Counted from the first letter of the stretch, positions 16,976 through 28,132 are shown. The stretch is DNA of 64,000 nucleotides from Paracoccaceae bacterium (GCA_021296235.1 JAGWAS010000009.1:22823-86822); one strand, 5' to 3'. Notes: generated by a model not told the origin, from the sequence alone. Program-made: numbers and translations.

Positions 16976-18871
16976 TTACGACTCTGCCAATTTCCACTGC
17001 ACGGAGTATTCGCCAAGCACTTCAACAACCCTATCGCGACAGGACGGATCCATGATCGACACCAATGCCGTAAGACCCTTGTCGGGATCATCAACGACGC
17101 CATCAATGGATGCCTTGAGATCCTCCTCGGCAAGACGGGCGGTCAGAACCCTGCCGATTGCCCGAACACGAAGATCGGGTTTGAACACCTTTCCGACTGC
17201 CGTTTTCGGCAACTCCTCCAGAATCTCAATGTGCGACGGCACTGCCAGCCGGTCCTTGATTTTCGTTGCAGCGAATTCCTGCAATTCATTGACCGTGGTC
17301 GAACTTCCGGCAACCAATTCCAAATAGACGCATGGAACCTCGCCAAGTCGCGCGTCGGGCTGGCCGATGGCTCCCACAAAAGCCACGCCATTGTGCTCGG
17401 CCAGAGCTTCCTCAATCAAGCCCGGATCAACATTTTGCCCACCCCTGATGATGACGTCCTTGGCCCGTCCGGTTATCCAAAGATATCCGTCGTCATCCAC
17501 GAATCCGAGGTCTCCGGTTCGCAGCCACTTGCCGTCGGCAAAAAGACCCTCATTCTTCGCTGGATCGGTGTAGACGGAACCCGGCGAGACTCCGGGGCTG
17601 GAAACGCAAATTTCGCCAGTTTCGCCTGCAGAACATTCCCGTATGACGGAACCGTCAGTTGAGCATTCAAGGATCCTGATGTGGGTATAGGGAGCGGGCA
17701 GCCCGGCAGAACCGACCCTGCGCTCTCCATGCAGCGGATTGACCGAGACAAGACAGGTGGCTTCGGTCAAGCCGTAGCCCTCGAGAATCTCAATTCCGGC
17801 AACTCCCTCAAACCGCCTGAACAGGTCCAATGGCATCGCGGCCGAACCGGAAAATGCCTTCTTGAGAGTGGAAATGTCGGCGTCCACCGGTCGTTGCATG
17901 AGCGCGGCAGCGGCAGTGGGAACCACGACAATGAACGTAGCTTTCCATCGTTCAATCAACTTCCAGAAATTGTCGAATACACCTTCACCGCGATAGCCTG
18001 CGGGCGTTGGCAGAACCAGATGGATTCCGCCGGAAATGGCCGACATCAGGAGCGGATAGGCGGCAAATACATGAAACATCGGGAGTGGGCAGACAACGAT
18101 ATCACCGGTGCCAAGTCCAACTATTTGTCCCACCAGACTGTTGTAGATCATCCCGGTGTGGCGATGCTGTGCCAGTTTTGGAGCTCCAGTCGTGCCGCCA
18201 GTGTGGAACATGGCGGCGATACGGTCGCTGTCGTTATCAGCGAAATCCAGACGATCGGAATTCTGCCGTTCAAGTGCGGCGCAAAAGTCCTCAACCGATC
18301 TTGATCCATATGATGGAGCTTTCGGCCTGACCAATGGAATGATCCACGACTTTGGCGGGGCCAAATGCCTGCGCAAATCAATTTCCAGGATATGGTCCAG
18401 CCCCTCGCACATGCCGACTGCCTCACTTGCCACCTGCGCCAAATTGGTTTTGGGAAACGGCTTCAGCGTAACCAGGACCTTTGCGTTTGATACCTGCAAT
18501 ATGCGAGCAATCTGTTTTGGGTCGATCAGGGGATTGATCGGACACGCAATTCCGGCGATTTCGGCTCCAAGAATTGCAATTGCGGTTTCCGTCGAATTCG
18601 GCAGCAGAAGCGCCACGACGTCATTCTCACCGACCCCCAGGGATCTGAACAGGTTTGCAGCCTGGGTTGCCTTGGCGTGAAGCTCGTTCCAATTCAGGGT
18701 TTCCGCTTTGGAATTGGGGTCAGAAAGGAGTTGAAAGGACAACGCATTGCCTTCTCCGAATTTTTCCTTGGCTCGGTTCAGAAGTTGATGGATAGTTGCG
18801 GCGGGCCGACGATCCTCCCAAGGCATTTCGGACTCGAACTGTTCCTTGTCAGCGATGGTTGCCAGTTTCAT
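16976..18871 (-). CDS. Acyl-CoA synthetase (AMP-binding enzyme)
   Basis: A 631-residue adenylate-forming ligase. The nucleotide-binding loop HTGGTTGAPKLAQ (about 230), EGYGLTEAT (about 375), WLRTGDLG (about 465) and the C-terminal LPKTAVGKV with the catalytic Lys are all present. It would activate a carboxylic acid with ATP and load it onto CoA. The C-terminus is longer by about 50 residues than most family members. The start at 18871 overlaps the ABC exporter stop by 23 bases, so both are one transcription unit. The acid is unknown; fatty or aryl acids are likely. Confidence 0.9.
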   Translation of the reverse strand: MKLATIADKEQFESEMPWEDRRPAATIHQLLNRAKEKFGEGNALSFQLLSDPNSKAETLNWNELHAKATQAANLFRSLGVGENDVVALLLPNSTETAIAILGAEIAGIACPINPLIDPKQIARILQVSNAKVLVTLKPFPKTNLAQVASEAVGMCEGLDHILEIDLRRHLAPPKSWIIPLVRPKAPSYGSRSVEDFCAALERQNSDRLDFADNDSDRIAAMFHTGGTTGAPKLAQHRHTGMIYNSLVGQIVGLGTGDIVVCPLPMFHVFAAYPLLMSAISGGIHLVLPTPAGYRGEGVFDNFWKLIERWKATFIVVVPTAAAALMQRPVDADISTLKKAFSGSAAMPLDLFRRFEGVAGIEILEGYGLTEATCLVSVNPLHGERRVGSAGLPAPYTHIRILECSTDGSVIRECSAGETGEICVSSPGVSPGSVYTDPAKNEGLFADGKWLRTGDLGFVDDDGYLWITGRAKDVIIRGGQNVDPGLIEEALAEHNGVAFVGAIGQPDARLGEVPCVYLELVAGSSTTVNELQEFAATKIKDRLAVPSHIEILEELPKTAVGKVFKPDLRVRAIGRVLTARLAEEDLKASIDGVVDDPDKGLTALVSIMDPSCRDRVVEVLGEYSVQWKLAES

Positions 18872-20717
18872 CTTCAGAGTGTTCCGTTTGTTTTTCCGAC
18901 GGCTTTGTCTTCAGAGATTGGATCAATTGGGGATCGGGAGCAAGCCCGAATGAGTCCGGTTTCCAACTCCGTTCGAACTGCATTTCAGCAAACCGGGCGT
19001 AGAGTCCGCCTTGGGCAACAAGCTCGTCATGTGTGCCACAACCGACTATTTTTCCCCGATCGAATACAAGAATGCGATCAGCCATCTGCACAGTGGCAAG
19101 TCGGTGTGCGATCACAAGTGTGGTTCGCTCCGCCGAAAGTTCTTCGAATGCATGCTGGACCGACGCCTCGCTTTCCGGGTCAAGCGAAGAGGTTGCCTCG
19201 TCCAGCAGCAGGATGGGGGCGTCCCGCAGTATTGCGCGAGCAATGGCGATCCTTTGCCTTTGTCCGCCGGAAAGCATGATTCCCCGCTCGCCGACCTTGG
19301 TCTCATAACCATCGGGCAAATCAGCAAGAAAATCATGGATGTGACTGGCGCGCGCCGCTTGTTCGACTTCACCATCGGTTGCGTTTGGCCTTCCGAAGCG
19401 AATGTTCTCACGTGCCGTGTCGGAGAAGATTGCCGGATCCTGCGGAACCAGGGCGATCAGCCTGCGGAACCGCTGACGCTGCATCTTGCGAATGTCGACG
19501 CCGTCGATGCAAATGCTTCCTGAATTCGGATCGAAGAAACGCAGAACGAGTTGGAAAACAGTCGACTTTCCAGCACCGGACGGGCCAACCAATGCCACGG
19601 TTTCACCTTGGCCGATCTGCAGGGACACCCCATCCAGCGCCGCAATTCCGGGGCGTGCCGGGTAGTCAAATTTCACCTGGTCGAACGTAATCTCTCCTCT
19701 CGTTTTCTCGGGAGGCAGACTGGCGCATTTCGGATCACCGACCGGATCTTCGGCCTCCAGAAGCTCACCAAGCCTTTCGGAAGCGCCGGCTGCGCGAAGC
19801 AATTCTCCGAGCACTTCCGAAATGGACGCAACTGCTCCGGCAACCATCACAGAGTAGATGACGAACTGGATCAGTAGGCCGGGGCTCATTTCACCGCTTC
19901 GGACCTCGCCGACTCCTGCCCAGATCACGCCGACCACGGAACAGAAAACAAGCAGAATGATCAGGACGGTCAGCATCGCCCGGACGCGAATTCTCCTGCG
20001 GGCGGTTTCGAGAGACCGGTCAATGAGTAGGCTGAAGGTCGATCTACTTTCGGATTCATGTGTGTTGGCCTGCACTGCCTGCACCGCAAGCAGAGTTTCG
20101 GAAGCGTTGGCTGCGGCGTCGGCAATCCTGTCCTGATTGTTTCTGCTTAGTGTCCTAAGCCTTCGCCCGAGGCCCAGAAGCGGAAGCAGGACAACCGGTA
20201 CGATCATGAGCGCAAGCAGAGACAGCGAAGGGCTTGTCAGGAGCATGAGAAGAATGCCGCCCACAAGCAATAGACCGTTGCGCACCGCTACGGAAACGGT
20301 TGAGTCTATAACCGTCTGCACAAGGGTCGTATCGGTATTGAGGCGAGAGATGACCTCACCGGTCATCGTGCGTTCGAAGAATGCGGGACTTAGGCCAATG
20401 ACCTTTGAGAACACAGCTCTACGGATGTCGGCAATTACCTGCTCGCCAAGCCGCGCAACCAACGCATAACGGGCACCTGTTGCAACCGCGAGCAGTGCCG
20501 CGAGAAGAAGTGCCATCATGAAATATCGGTCGACGGTCTGCTGGGATGTCTCGGAGAATCCGTCGACGATTTGCCTGACCGTCAGCGGCAATGCCAGCGA
20601 CAACCCCGAGGTAACAAACATGGCAAGGACCGCAAGTGCCAGTTGCTGCCGATAGGGCTTCAGAAATGGCCAAAGTCGAAGAAGCGGTCGGGCATTGCCA
20701 TGGCGCTTCATGTTCAA
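18849..20717 (-). CDS. MsbA-type ABC exporter (fused membrane and ATPase domains)
   Basis: A 622-residue half-transporter. Six membrane segments cover about 20-310. The ATPase domain shows Walker A GPSGAGKST (about 380), signature LSGGQRQRIAIARA (about 487), Walker B ILLLDEATSSLD and the H-loop VIAHRLAT. It works as a homodimer in the inner membrane and exports lipids or amphiphiles. The family is often called MsbA or multidrug/ATM1-like in alphaproteobacteria. It leads a two-gene operon with the acyl-CoA synthetase, so a lipid-like substrate is plausible. Confidence 0.92.
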   Translation of the reverse strand: MNMKRHGNARPLLRLWPFLKPYRQQLALAVLAMFVTSGLSLALPLTVRQIVDGFSETSQQTVDRYFMMALLLAALLAVATGARYALVARLGEQVIADIRRAVFSKVIGLSPAFFERTMTGEVISRLNTDTTLVQTVIDSTVSVAVRNGLLLVGGILLMLLTSPSLSLLALMIVPVVLLPLLGLGRRLRTLSRNNQDRIADAAANASETLLAVQAVQANTHESESRSTFSLLIDRSLETARRRIRVRAMLTVLIILLVFCSVVGVIWAGVGEVRSGEMSPGLLIQFVIYSVMVAGAVASISEVLGELLRAAGASERLGELLEAEDPVGDPKCASLPPEKTRGEITFDQVKFDYPARPGIAALDGVSLQIGQGETVALVGPSGAGKSTVFQLVLRFFDPNSGSICIDGVDIRKMQRQRFRRLIALVPQDPAIFSDTARENIRFGRPNATDGEVEQAARASHIHDFLADLPDGYETKVGERGIMLSGGQRQRIAIARAILRDAPILLLDEATSSLDPESEASVQHAFEELSAERTTLVIAHRLATVQMADRILVFDRGKIVGCGTHDELVAQGGLYARFAEMQFERSWKPDSFGLAPDPQLIQSLKTKPSEKQTEHSEDETGNHR

Positions 20718-21309
20718 ATCTCCGCCTGCGGTTGTTGGTTAACGTCGGGCAAGTGGTCGAATCCAGTCCAGAGTAACGTGGCCTGCGGGACGGTAGCAGG
20801 CAATGAACATCACCGAGTGATTCAAGAATTCCCAAGGTCAGTGGTCCGGTACTTGATGTTGGGCCATTTTGCAAAAAACGGTTTACATCTTGTGTTCTGG
20901 TTGGTTTGAATTGGGTCAATAAGACGGCGTCAGCCGCGCTTTTGGCGGTGTTGATTTACCGGCGGCATGTCAGAAGGTTTGCAAGACACCGCTGCATTTG
21001 CGGCTGAGATGGCTGCCCTCAGGTGACGGTCTGGCAAATCCGAGGGCGCAGGCAATGCGCAGGCGCGTGCACGCAAGCCGGGCCGCCGCGGAACCGCGCT
21101 GAGACAATCCGCTAATCCCGACTTCGTTGTCAATCATGTTCCGGAGAGATGCGGAAACTGTGGTTCATCTTTCGACGCCGAGCAGATGCAGTTCCATTCC
21201 GTCCGTTTGGTTCACGAACTGCCGGAGCCAAGACCCTTGGAGGTGATTGAGCACCGGGCAAATTGGTGCCATGCGGAAGCTGCGACTCGAATACGCTGGC
21301 CGAATTTTC
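20718..21309. other. Intergenic stretch upstream of the ABC exporter
   Basis: About 590 bases without a supported gene. The part next to 20717 should hold the exporter promoter. Short frames near 20930-21130 lack any recognisable domain. The right side grades into a recombinase remnant. Confidence 0.4.
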
Positions 21310-21524
21310 GGATGGCGTTGGCAGAACAGGGGAAATTTGAAACGGTTTTGGCACCGAGCAAACTGACGCCGAAGCTGGTCCGCCAAGCCTAGGCGATGCT
21401 GAGGGATTCGAATGGCTATCCCTTCATCAGCGACGTGATCAGCAGCCTACTGATCGGCCGCACGGCCTTCTACAATCATTTTATGCCGGACCGGATCCGC
21501 GAGCCCGGGGCTGACGGCAGGTAA
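21310..21524 (+). pseudogene. Serine recombinase (resolvase/invertase) C-terminal remnant
   Basis: The plus-strand frame reads RMALAEQGKFETV, then SKLTPKLVRQA, a TAG, then AMLRDSNGYPFISDVI and IGRTAFYNHF before a TAA. The order 'xLTPxxVxxA...SDVAxxLxIGRTxxYRxF' is that of the Hin/Tn3-resolvase C-terminal helix-turn-helix. The in-frame stop and loss of the catalytic domain show that it is dead. It is likely left over from a transposon or integrated element. Confidence 0.55.
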
Positions 21525-21631
21525 GGGGACGTTTGTGTATCGCCGTTCACGGTCCCGGCGTCATTTCATGGTCACCTTCGGACATTCGGCACACCGACAA
21601 ATTTACGTGGTCAATTGGGGCCTGTTGACAA

Positions 21632-21865
21632 TCATGTTGCTGCGACCACGCCGGCGACGAGACTAATCGCCGCCGCAAAGCTCCCGCCGGTCTTGTCGTA
21701 GCGCGTCGCCATCGCCCGGAACTCTTTGATTCTTGCAAAGAAATTCTTGATCTGATGCCGCCACTTGTACATCTCACGGCCGTGATCCCGGGGCTGCGTC
21801 CGGTTCCGCCTCGAAGGAATCACCGCCGCCGCTCCGCTCCCTTCAACTTCCTCAGCTACTTGCAA
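21632..21865 (-). mobile_element. IS5-family transposase C-terminal fragment
   Basis: The minus-strand frame contains AAVIPSRRNRTQPRDH, then EMYKWRHQIKNFFARIKEF, RAMATRYDKT and AAAISLVAGVVAAT, the standard end of IS5-group DDE transposases, including the glutamate-containing helix. The N-terminal half is absent and the sequence is a different subtype from the copy at 5.7-6.3 kb. No complete inverted repeats were found. Confidence 0.8.
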
Positions 21866-22134
21866 TACGCTGGCCGTCCTCGCCCTTTAGATCAATATCA
21901 TGGATATGGATATGGAACTGCCGGAGAACAAAGCGGTTCGGGGAATTGACAAAGAAAGTCCGCTCATTCTTCCAAAAAAACGTTACTCTGGAAGTATGTC
22001 TCAGTGACAGGGAACTCCCAGAGTATTCACAAGATAAGATAGGCGAACCGCGATCGACAGTCAAATCCGGATCGCCAATGCCAATTGACCCAAGACCAAT
22101 GTGCCGACCTCAAACAGGATGACTTCAACGGCGA

Positions 22135-22524
22135 ATGTCAGTATTTCGACAAACTCCTAGGAAAGTCGCGAGACACGTAAGGAGCAAACACATTGGCGAT
22201 CGGGACCAAACTGAACCGAACCTTTCGCGGGCCCTCATCGAGAAACAGCCAGTCTTCTTCGTGGCCACCGCAGCGCCTGAGGGCCGAATGAACCTCTCGC
22301 CTAAGGGAATGGGCATGCTGAAAGTTCTCAGCGACACCCATATCCACTGGCCCAACATCTCCGGCAGCGATGTACCCTTCATGGATTTCAAGGCACAACG
22401 CGGACCTGACGAGCTAGTCCCGTTTTATGAGGAGATGGGCCCGGATGGAGTCACCGCCTACTGGAAGAAAAAGAACTCTTGCAGCACCGATGGCTACGAG
22501 ACGGGCATTTTAGATGACTATTGA
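22135..22524 (+). pseudogene. PNPOx-like flavin-binding protein with large internal deletion
   Basis: The frame encodes IEKQPVFFVATAAPEGRMNLSPKGMG, the start of the pyridoxamine 5'-phosphate oxidase-like family, and IHWPNISGSD. It then jumps directly to VPFMDFKAQRGPDEL and AYWKKKNSCSTDG, which belong at the C-terminus of the same family. The central barrel, about 60-80 residues, is missing but the frame is kept, giving a 110-130-residue product. No clear start codon with a ribosome-binding site is seen. It overlaps the GNAT gene by eleven bases, so it was once the first gene of that pair. Confidence 0.65.
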
Positions 22525-23068
22525 GGTGCGTCCCGCTGATTGGACGAGTTTTGTCAAGGTGATGGGGGAGAAGGGCGGCTGCGGCGGCTGCTGGTGTATG
22601 ATGTGGCGCCTGAGCCGCCGGAACTGGAATGCCGGGGCAGGTACGATCAATCGCGAGGCGATGAAGGCCGTGTTCGAATCCGGCCCACCGCCAGGTCTCA
22701 TCGGCTGGATGGGAGAGGAGCCCGTCGGCTGGCTTCAGGTCGACGAACGTGCCGCTTTTCCCCGGCTTGCCACCTCCCGTGTGCTCAAACCGATCGACGA
22801 TGCGCCGGTCTGGTCGGTGGCCTGCTTTTTCATCAAGAAAGGCTTCAGGCGCCAAGGCATCTCAGTCCAGATGCTCCGCGCCGCCTGCGCCCATGTGAAG
22901 GCCCGCGGCGGAGTGGTGCTTGAAGGGTATCCGATCGACACACCCCGGAAGCGTTACCCGGCGGTCTATGCCTGGACCGGGTTCGTCCAAGCATTCCTCG
23001 ATGCAGGATTCGAAGAGGTTACCCGTCGCTCCGAAACCCGCCCGATCATGCGCAAGACTCTGGGCTGA
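22514..23068 (+). CDS. GNAT-family N-acetyltransferase
   Basis: A 184-residue protein. The acetyl-CoA-binding loop is in FIKKGFRRQGISVQML (family pattern RxxGxG/S at about 115-122), and the segment GGCGGCWCMMWR near residue 22 is typical of a GNAT subgroup with a conserved Cys/Trp N-terminus. It transfers an acetyl group from acetyl-CoA to an amine; the target is unknown. The start overlaps the end of the degenerate PNPOx-like gene. It is intact between two decayed regions. Confidence 0.85.
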   Translation: MTIEVRPADWTSFVKVMGEKGGCGGCWCMMWRLSRRNWNAGAGTINREAMKAVFESGPPPGLIGWMGEEPVGWLQVDERAAFPRLATSRVLKPIDDAPVWSVACFFIKKGFRRQGISVQMLRAACAHVKARGGVVLEGYPIDTPRKRYPAVYAWTGFVQAFLDAGFEEVTRRSETRPIMRKTLG

Positions 23069-23169
23069 GCAATGCTCCGGGAAATGCTGCTGCAAAGCTG
23101 CCGGGAAAGGGAAATCAGCCGTTCCGGATTATTTCGACTTCCAGCCGATCAGGCGTCAATTGAAGAGGC

Positions 23170-23545
23170 TGAAGTTTCATTTATAGTGAACTTGAAGTGC
23201 GCCTCTCACTCTTGCCCGAAGAATTCACCAAAACGGCTATGGTGCCATCCGGAATTGCAACAAGGGCGCAAATGCCCAAGTAGGCGCCGATAAGACTTAC
23301 CAAGATAAAACTAACTGTCCGCCAGTCGGTATGTTTCCATATCGGAGTAATATGCGCCGATGGTTATCCGGCGGAAAGGGCGGATTGTTGAGGTATGGCA
23401 AACGACATCGGCAGGAAGTAGTTGGGCAACTGGCATCATGTTGACGCCACCCGCTGCAAATGCCGCATTGACTAAAGTTGTTTCGAGGCCTGCCAGAGTT
23501 ACGACAAGAACTGTGTTTTCGATCGCGTTCCTGCCGGATCAAGGG
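23170..23545 (-). pseudogene. Decayed multi-membrane permease fragment
   Basis: Three minus-strand frames carry hydrophobic pieces in the order expected of one protein: NTVLVVTLAGLETTLVNAAF, then YGNIPTGGQLVLSW, then LIGAYLGICALVAIPDG with a stop shortly after. Frameshifts and stops separate them. The spacing recalls the end of a GntP-like or other SLC-type transporter, but I cannot assign the family. The rest of 23069-23731 holds nothing I can support. Confidence 0.3.
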
Positions 23546-23731
23546 GAGCTTCCAGACCTGTCGGCTGCCAGTACGAGCGGCGTTTGTTTTGCCTGCCTAT
23601 GATATCGCTTGCACACTGCAACCTCTGGAACATGAAACCACCGATTGGAAATCGCCGCGGCTTCAAATCGCTGCATTTCCCGACACATGAAACCAAAGCG
23701 CCACAACAGAAAATCTGCCCCGCAAGCGGTC

Positions 23732-24652
23732 TCACCCCGAGAAAGATTTCTCTATCCGATCCAAAGTGCTCATGGCGTCAAGAACTTCGTGAACCGAGCC
23801 ATTGGGTTCACGTCCGTCCCTGATGGCGGCGACAAATTCACGATCAATCAGTTCGATACCGTTGTTGGACACGGCAACGCCGCTCAGATCTATCGGATTT
23901 TCCCTTCCGTCAAAAAGATCATCATAGCGCGCAATGTAAGTGCCGTTGTCGCAAATATAACGAAAAAATGTGCCAAGAGGTCCATCGTTGTTAAAGGACA
24001 GCGACAAGGTGCAAATCGCGCCCGACGGAGTCTTCATGCCGATGGACAAGTCCAGTCCTTCAAGGCCGTAGCATTCCGACACAACTTCGCCAGTTTGGTA
24101 CTGGAACAGATCAACTGTGTGGCAAGCGTGGTGCCACAGCAAATGGTCCGTCCAACTGCGCGGTTCACCCTTGGCATTCATGTTGGAACGGCGGAAAAAG
24201 TAAGTCTGCACATCCATCTGTTGAATGTTCAATTCGCCCGCGGCGATTCTGTTCCTGATCCACTGATGAGATGGATTGAAGCGACGAACCTGGCCAGCCA
24301 TGGCCAATACGCCCGTTTCTCTTTGCACCCTGCAGATTTCTTTGCTCTTTTCCAGAGAATCCGCCATCGGAATTTCAATCAAAACCGGTTTGCCAGCCCT
24401 CATGCAGGCGATTGCCTGTTCGGCGTGAAGCTGGGTGGGAGTGGCCAGTATCACGGCGTCGACATTGTCGCGGGCAAGACACTCGTCCAGCGAGGTTGAT
24501 GCATGGCCAATTCCGCGTTCTGATGCCAACGCATTGATCTTTGATGAGGTCGGACCCATGACGGAAGTGACATTGACACCGTCGATGGCGGCAAGCGCAT
24601 CCAAGTGTTTGGTCCCAAAGGCACCATAGGCGCCGGCAACGCAAATTCTCAT
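23732..24652 (-). CDS. ligC: 4-carboxy-2-hydroxymuconate-6-semialdehyde dehydrogenase-like oxidoreductase
   Basis: A 306-residue Gfo/Idh/MocA-type NAD(P)-dependent enzyme. The N-terminal Rossmann motif is VAGAYGAFGTKHLDAL, the cofactor/substrate region EIPMADSLEKS holds the place of the family EKP motif, and WHHACHTVDLFQYQ is typical of LigC-type members. LigC oxidises the hemiacetal of the protocatechuate 4,5-ring-cleavage product to 2-pyrone-4,6-dicarboxylate. The gene follows ligB by eleven bases in the same operon, and the matching lactonase (LigI) is encoded at 30857-31777. ATG 24652 is chosen because it begins the Rossmann strand. Confidence 0.85.
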   Translation of the reverse strand: MRICVAGAYGAFGTKHLDALAAIDGVNVTSVMGPTSSKINALASERGIGHASTSLDECLARDNVDAVILATPTQLHAEQAIACMRAGKPVLIEIPMADSLEKSKEICRVQRETGVLAMAGQVRRFNPSHQWIRNRIAAGELNIQQMDVQTYFFRRSNMNAKGEPRSWTDHLLWHHACHTVDLFQYQTGEVVSECYGLEGLDLSIGMKTPSGAICTLSLSFNNDGPLGTFFRYICDNGTYIARYDDLFDGRENPIDLSGVAVSNNGIELIDREFVAAIRDGREPNGSVHEVLDAMSTLDRIEKSFSG

Positions 24653-24663
24653 TTGAAGTTTCC

Positions 24664-25922
<1,259 letters not shown>

Positions 25923-25948
25923 GGACGTTTCCTCTTTCTTCGCTCATT

Positions 25949-26818
25949 TCAATTTTTGGCCAGTTTGGCCAGAATGGCATCCATCAGCGCGGCGGTATCG
26001 GTTGCCTCGATTTCGCTGACATCAATTCCAAGGGAACCTGCCTCGCGTTGCCTCGCTGCCGTGGCTTCGGCCATGTTTGGGTTGATTTCCAAATCGCGCA
26101 ACGTTTGTGCCACTTCCTGCATTTCGTCCGCTCTGCGAATTCCGTGGGAAATTGCGCGTTCAAGCAGATAAGGCACGCGGCGCTGCCAGTCAAAACCCGG
26201 GAAACTGATCTCCAATGATGCAAGCACATCCTCCTCAACGCCCGCTTTTCGACCAGCAAGAAAACACTCAAGCGTCAAGGCCTCCAGCCCTTTGGTCATG
26301 ACTGACCGGATCATTTTGCGCACGGAGGCGGTCCCGATCCGATCACCTGCGATCTCGGTTGCCATACCAAGATCACGTGTTCTTTCGAGCGCCAGTTGAG
26401 CATCCGGACCTGCCAACAGACACGGTGATTTGTGCAGTTGGGGATGCACCGGTGTCATGATGGCAACGTCGACATAGCAACCGCCTGCCTCCTCAACTTT
26501 GGCCGCAGAGCGGCGCTTGGTTTCGGGCGCACAGCTGTTGCAGTCAAGAAACAGTATGCCGTTCAAATTCCTTTGCGCAGCTTCCGAAGCCGCACACTCA
26601 GCCTGATCAGCGGTTACAAGTGAAAAAACCATGTCAGCACCGCTGCAGGCGTCGGTAGATGTATCCGCCCCAATGACGCCCAAGTTCCTGGGGCCATTGG
26701 TTTTGACATCAAATGCCCCGATCTCCAGAAAGCGGTTGTCCTTTCGCATTCCGCCGGCGAACGCCTGCGCAGCTTCGCCGAATCCGATGAAACTGATTTT
26801 ATGGCGGGCTGGGGCCAC
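25949..26818 (-). CDS. NAD(P)-dependent dehydrogenase of the 3-hydroxyisobutyrate/6PGDH type (DUF1932)
   Basis: A 289-residue beta-hydroxyacid dehydrogenase-like protein. The Rossmann motif ISFIGFGEAAQAF is at the N-terminus, and the C-terminal helical domain matches the DUF1932 class. The start is GTG 26818 with GGAGG eight bases before it. It heads the ligABC operon. Members of this class oxidise small hydroxyacids; in ring-cleavage loci their exact role is not settled. It may process a side product of the 4,5-cleavage path. Confidence 0.8.
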   Translation of the reverse strand: MAPARHKISFIGFGEAAQAFAGGMRKDNRFLEIGAFDVKTNGPRNLGVIGADTSTDACSGADMVFSLVTADQAECAASEAAQRNLNGILFLDCNSCAPETKRRSAAKVEEAGGCYVDVAIMTPVHPQLHKSPCLLAGPDAQLALERTRDLGMATEIAGDRIGTASVRKMIRSVMTKGLEALTLECFLAGRKAGVEEDVLASLEISFPGFDWQRRVPYLLERAISHGIRRADEMQEVAQTLRDLEINPNMAEATAARQREAGSLGIDVSEIEATDTAALMDAILAKLAKN

Positions 26819-26918
26819 GGATGGCTCCTCCTTTGGCAGCCTCCAAACGATAGCATTCCGAACTGATTTGAATCCAATTCAAATGAATGGGTGAGTATTG
26901 AAAAAAGCTATCTCCGAT

Positions 26919-28132
26919 TCATTGCCCGGCGTGACTGCCTGAAGTTTGGACGCTGAATTGATGCAGGTATTCAATGAATTTTGCCTGAGTTTCGGTTGGT
27001 CGCCATTCCTTGCGATACGTCAGGCCAATATCGCGGGTCTGGCCGGTGAGAGGGATATCGAGTGCCGCAATCATGCCAAGTTTTTCGTCAACGCTGATCT
27101 GGTGGCGAGAGACGATAGAGACATAAGTTCCTTCGGACAGGGTGCCCCGTAACGTCGCCATTGAAGACGACACCACACGTACCGGAGATTTCTTGCGCTC
27201 ATGCAGGCGCAGCGTTTCAAACAGGTACTGGCCGGCAGGTGTTTCCCTTGGCGGCGCAATCCAAGGAAACGCCAATGTATCTTCGATGTCTATATCACGT
27301 TTGTTTGCAAGCGGATGGCTGGGGTGAGCGACAATCGCCAGCGCGTCGCGAAACAGCAGTTTTTGTTCAACATCCTCAGCGGGAGGCGGATAGCGCAAAG
27401 CGCCGATCAGGCAATCGAGATCGCCTTCCCGCAGTGACCGCAGCAACTCTGCGTAGCGCCCGTCGATCACGCGCACCTGTACGCCGGTGGTCGAACTGAC
27501 CATGGCGTGAATGGCTTTGGGAACAATTGTCGTCCGGGCCAGAGGCAGGCTTCCAAGCACAATGGTGCCCTTGTCCGTGCCCAATTCTCTGCTGATTTCT
27601 TCAAACCCCTGCCGGATTTCGGATTGTGCCAGCTTTGTTCCGAGAACAATGGCTTGCGCACTTGGGTGAAGAGAGGAACGCCAGCAATTGCTTCAAGACT
27701 GCGAGCGGTCCTGTGCACAGTGGGCTGGGAAAGGCCCAATTTGCGGGCCGCTACGGTAAAGCTGCCGGTGTCGGCGATTGCGATGAGGTTGCGCAGCTGG
27801 GCAGCCGTAACCGAATGGTCAAACGTCGGACGCCGCCGGCTGGTTTCCCCATTGGCGCGCAAAGCTGCACGCGCACCATCGTGCAGATGGTTCAATGCCG
27901 CAGCGACTCGTCGTTCAAAGGCGGCACCGCAATTTGTGAGAGAAAACTGCTGACGCCGCCGGATCAGCAATGGTGCGCCCAAATCGGACTCGAGCCGGGT
28001 GATGGCCTGTGTTGCCGCAGGCTGCGAAAGATGGCACCGTTCAGCCGCCAGCGAGACCGACCCGGTGCGGGCAGCCTCAAGAAATACCCGCATGTGCCGA
28101 ATATTGGGAAAACCGCTCTGCATTTTGCTCAC
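26919..28132 (-). pseudogene. LysR-type regulator with two HTH domains, frameshifted
   Basis: From ATG 28132 the protein has two consecutive LysR helix-turn-helix units: the first contains VSLAAERCHLSQPAATQAI (about 24-42), the second FTVAARKLGLSQPTVHRTA (about 125-143). Near 27655 the frame breaks: after VPLFTQVRK the sense continues one frame over as AIVLGTKLAQSEIRQGFEEI and on through a complete effector domain to 26919. One base would restore a protein of about 400 residues. It lies between the two divergent protocatechuate operons and was surely their regulator. A sequencing error cannot be excluded. Confidence 0.78.

Noticed and set aside
17681-18304. Long plus-strand frame of about 200 residues inside the acyl-CoA synthetase gene
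   Set aside because: It is the complement of a clear adenylating enzyme with all motifs on the minus strand; no domain on the plus strand.
5723-20862. Similar short strings GTCCCGTACTTGAC at 5.72 kb and GTCCGGTACTTGAT at 20.85 kb
   Set aside because: Only partly alike, with no matching inverted partner; not enough to call IS ends or a repeat family.
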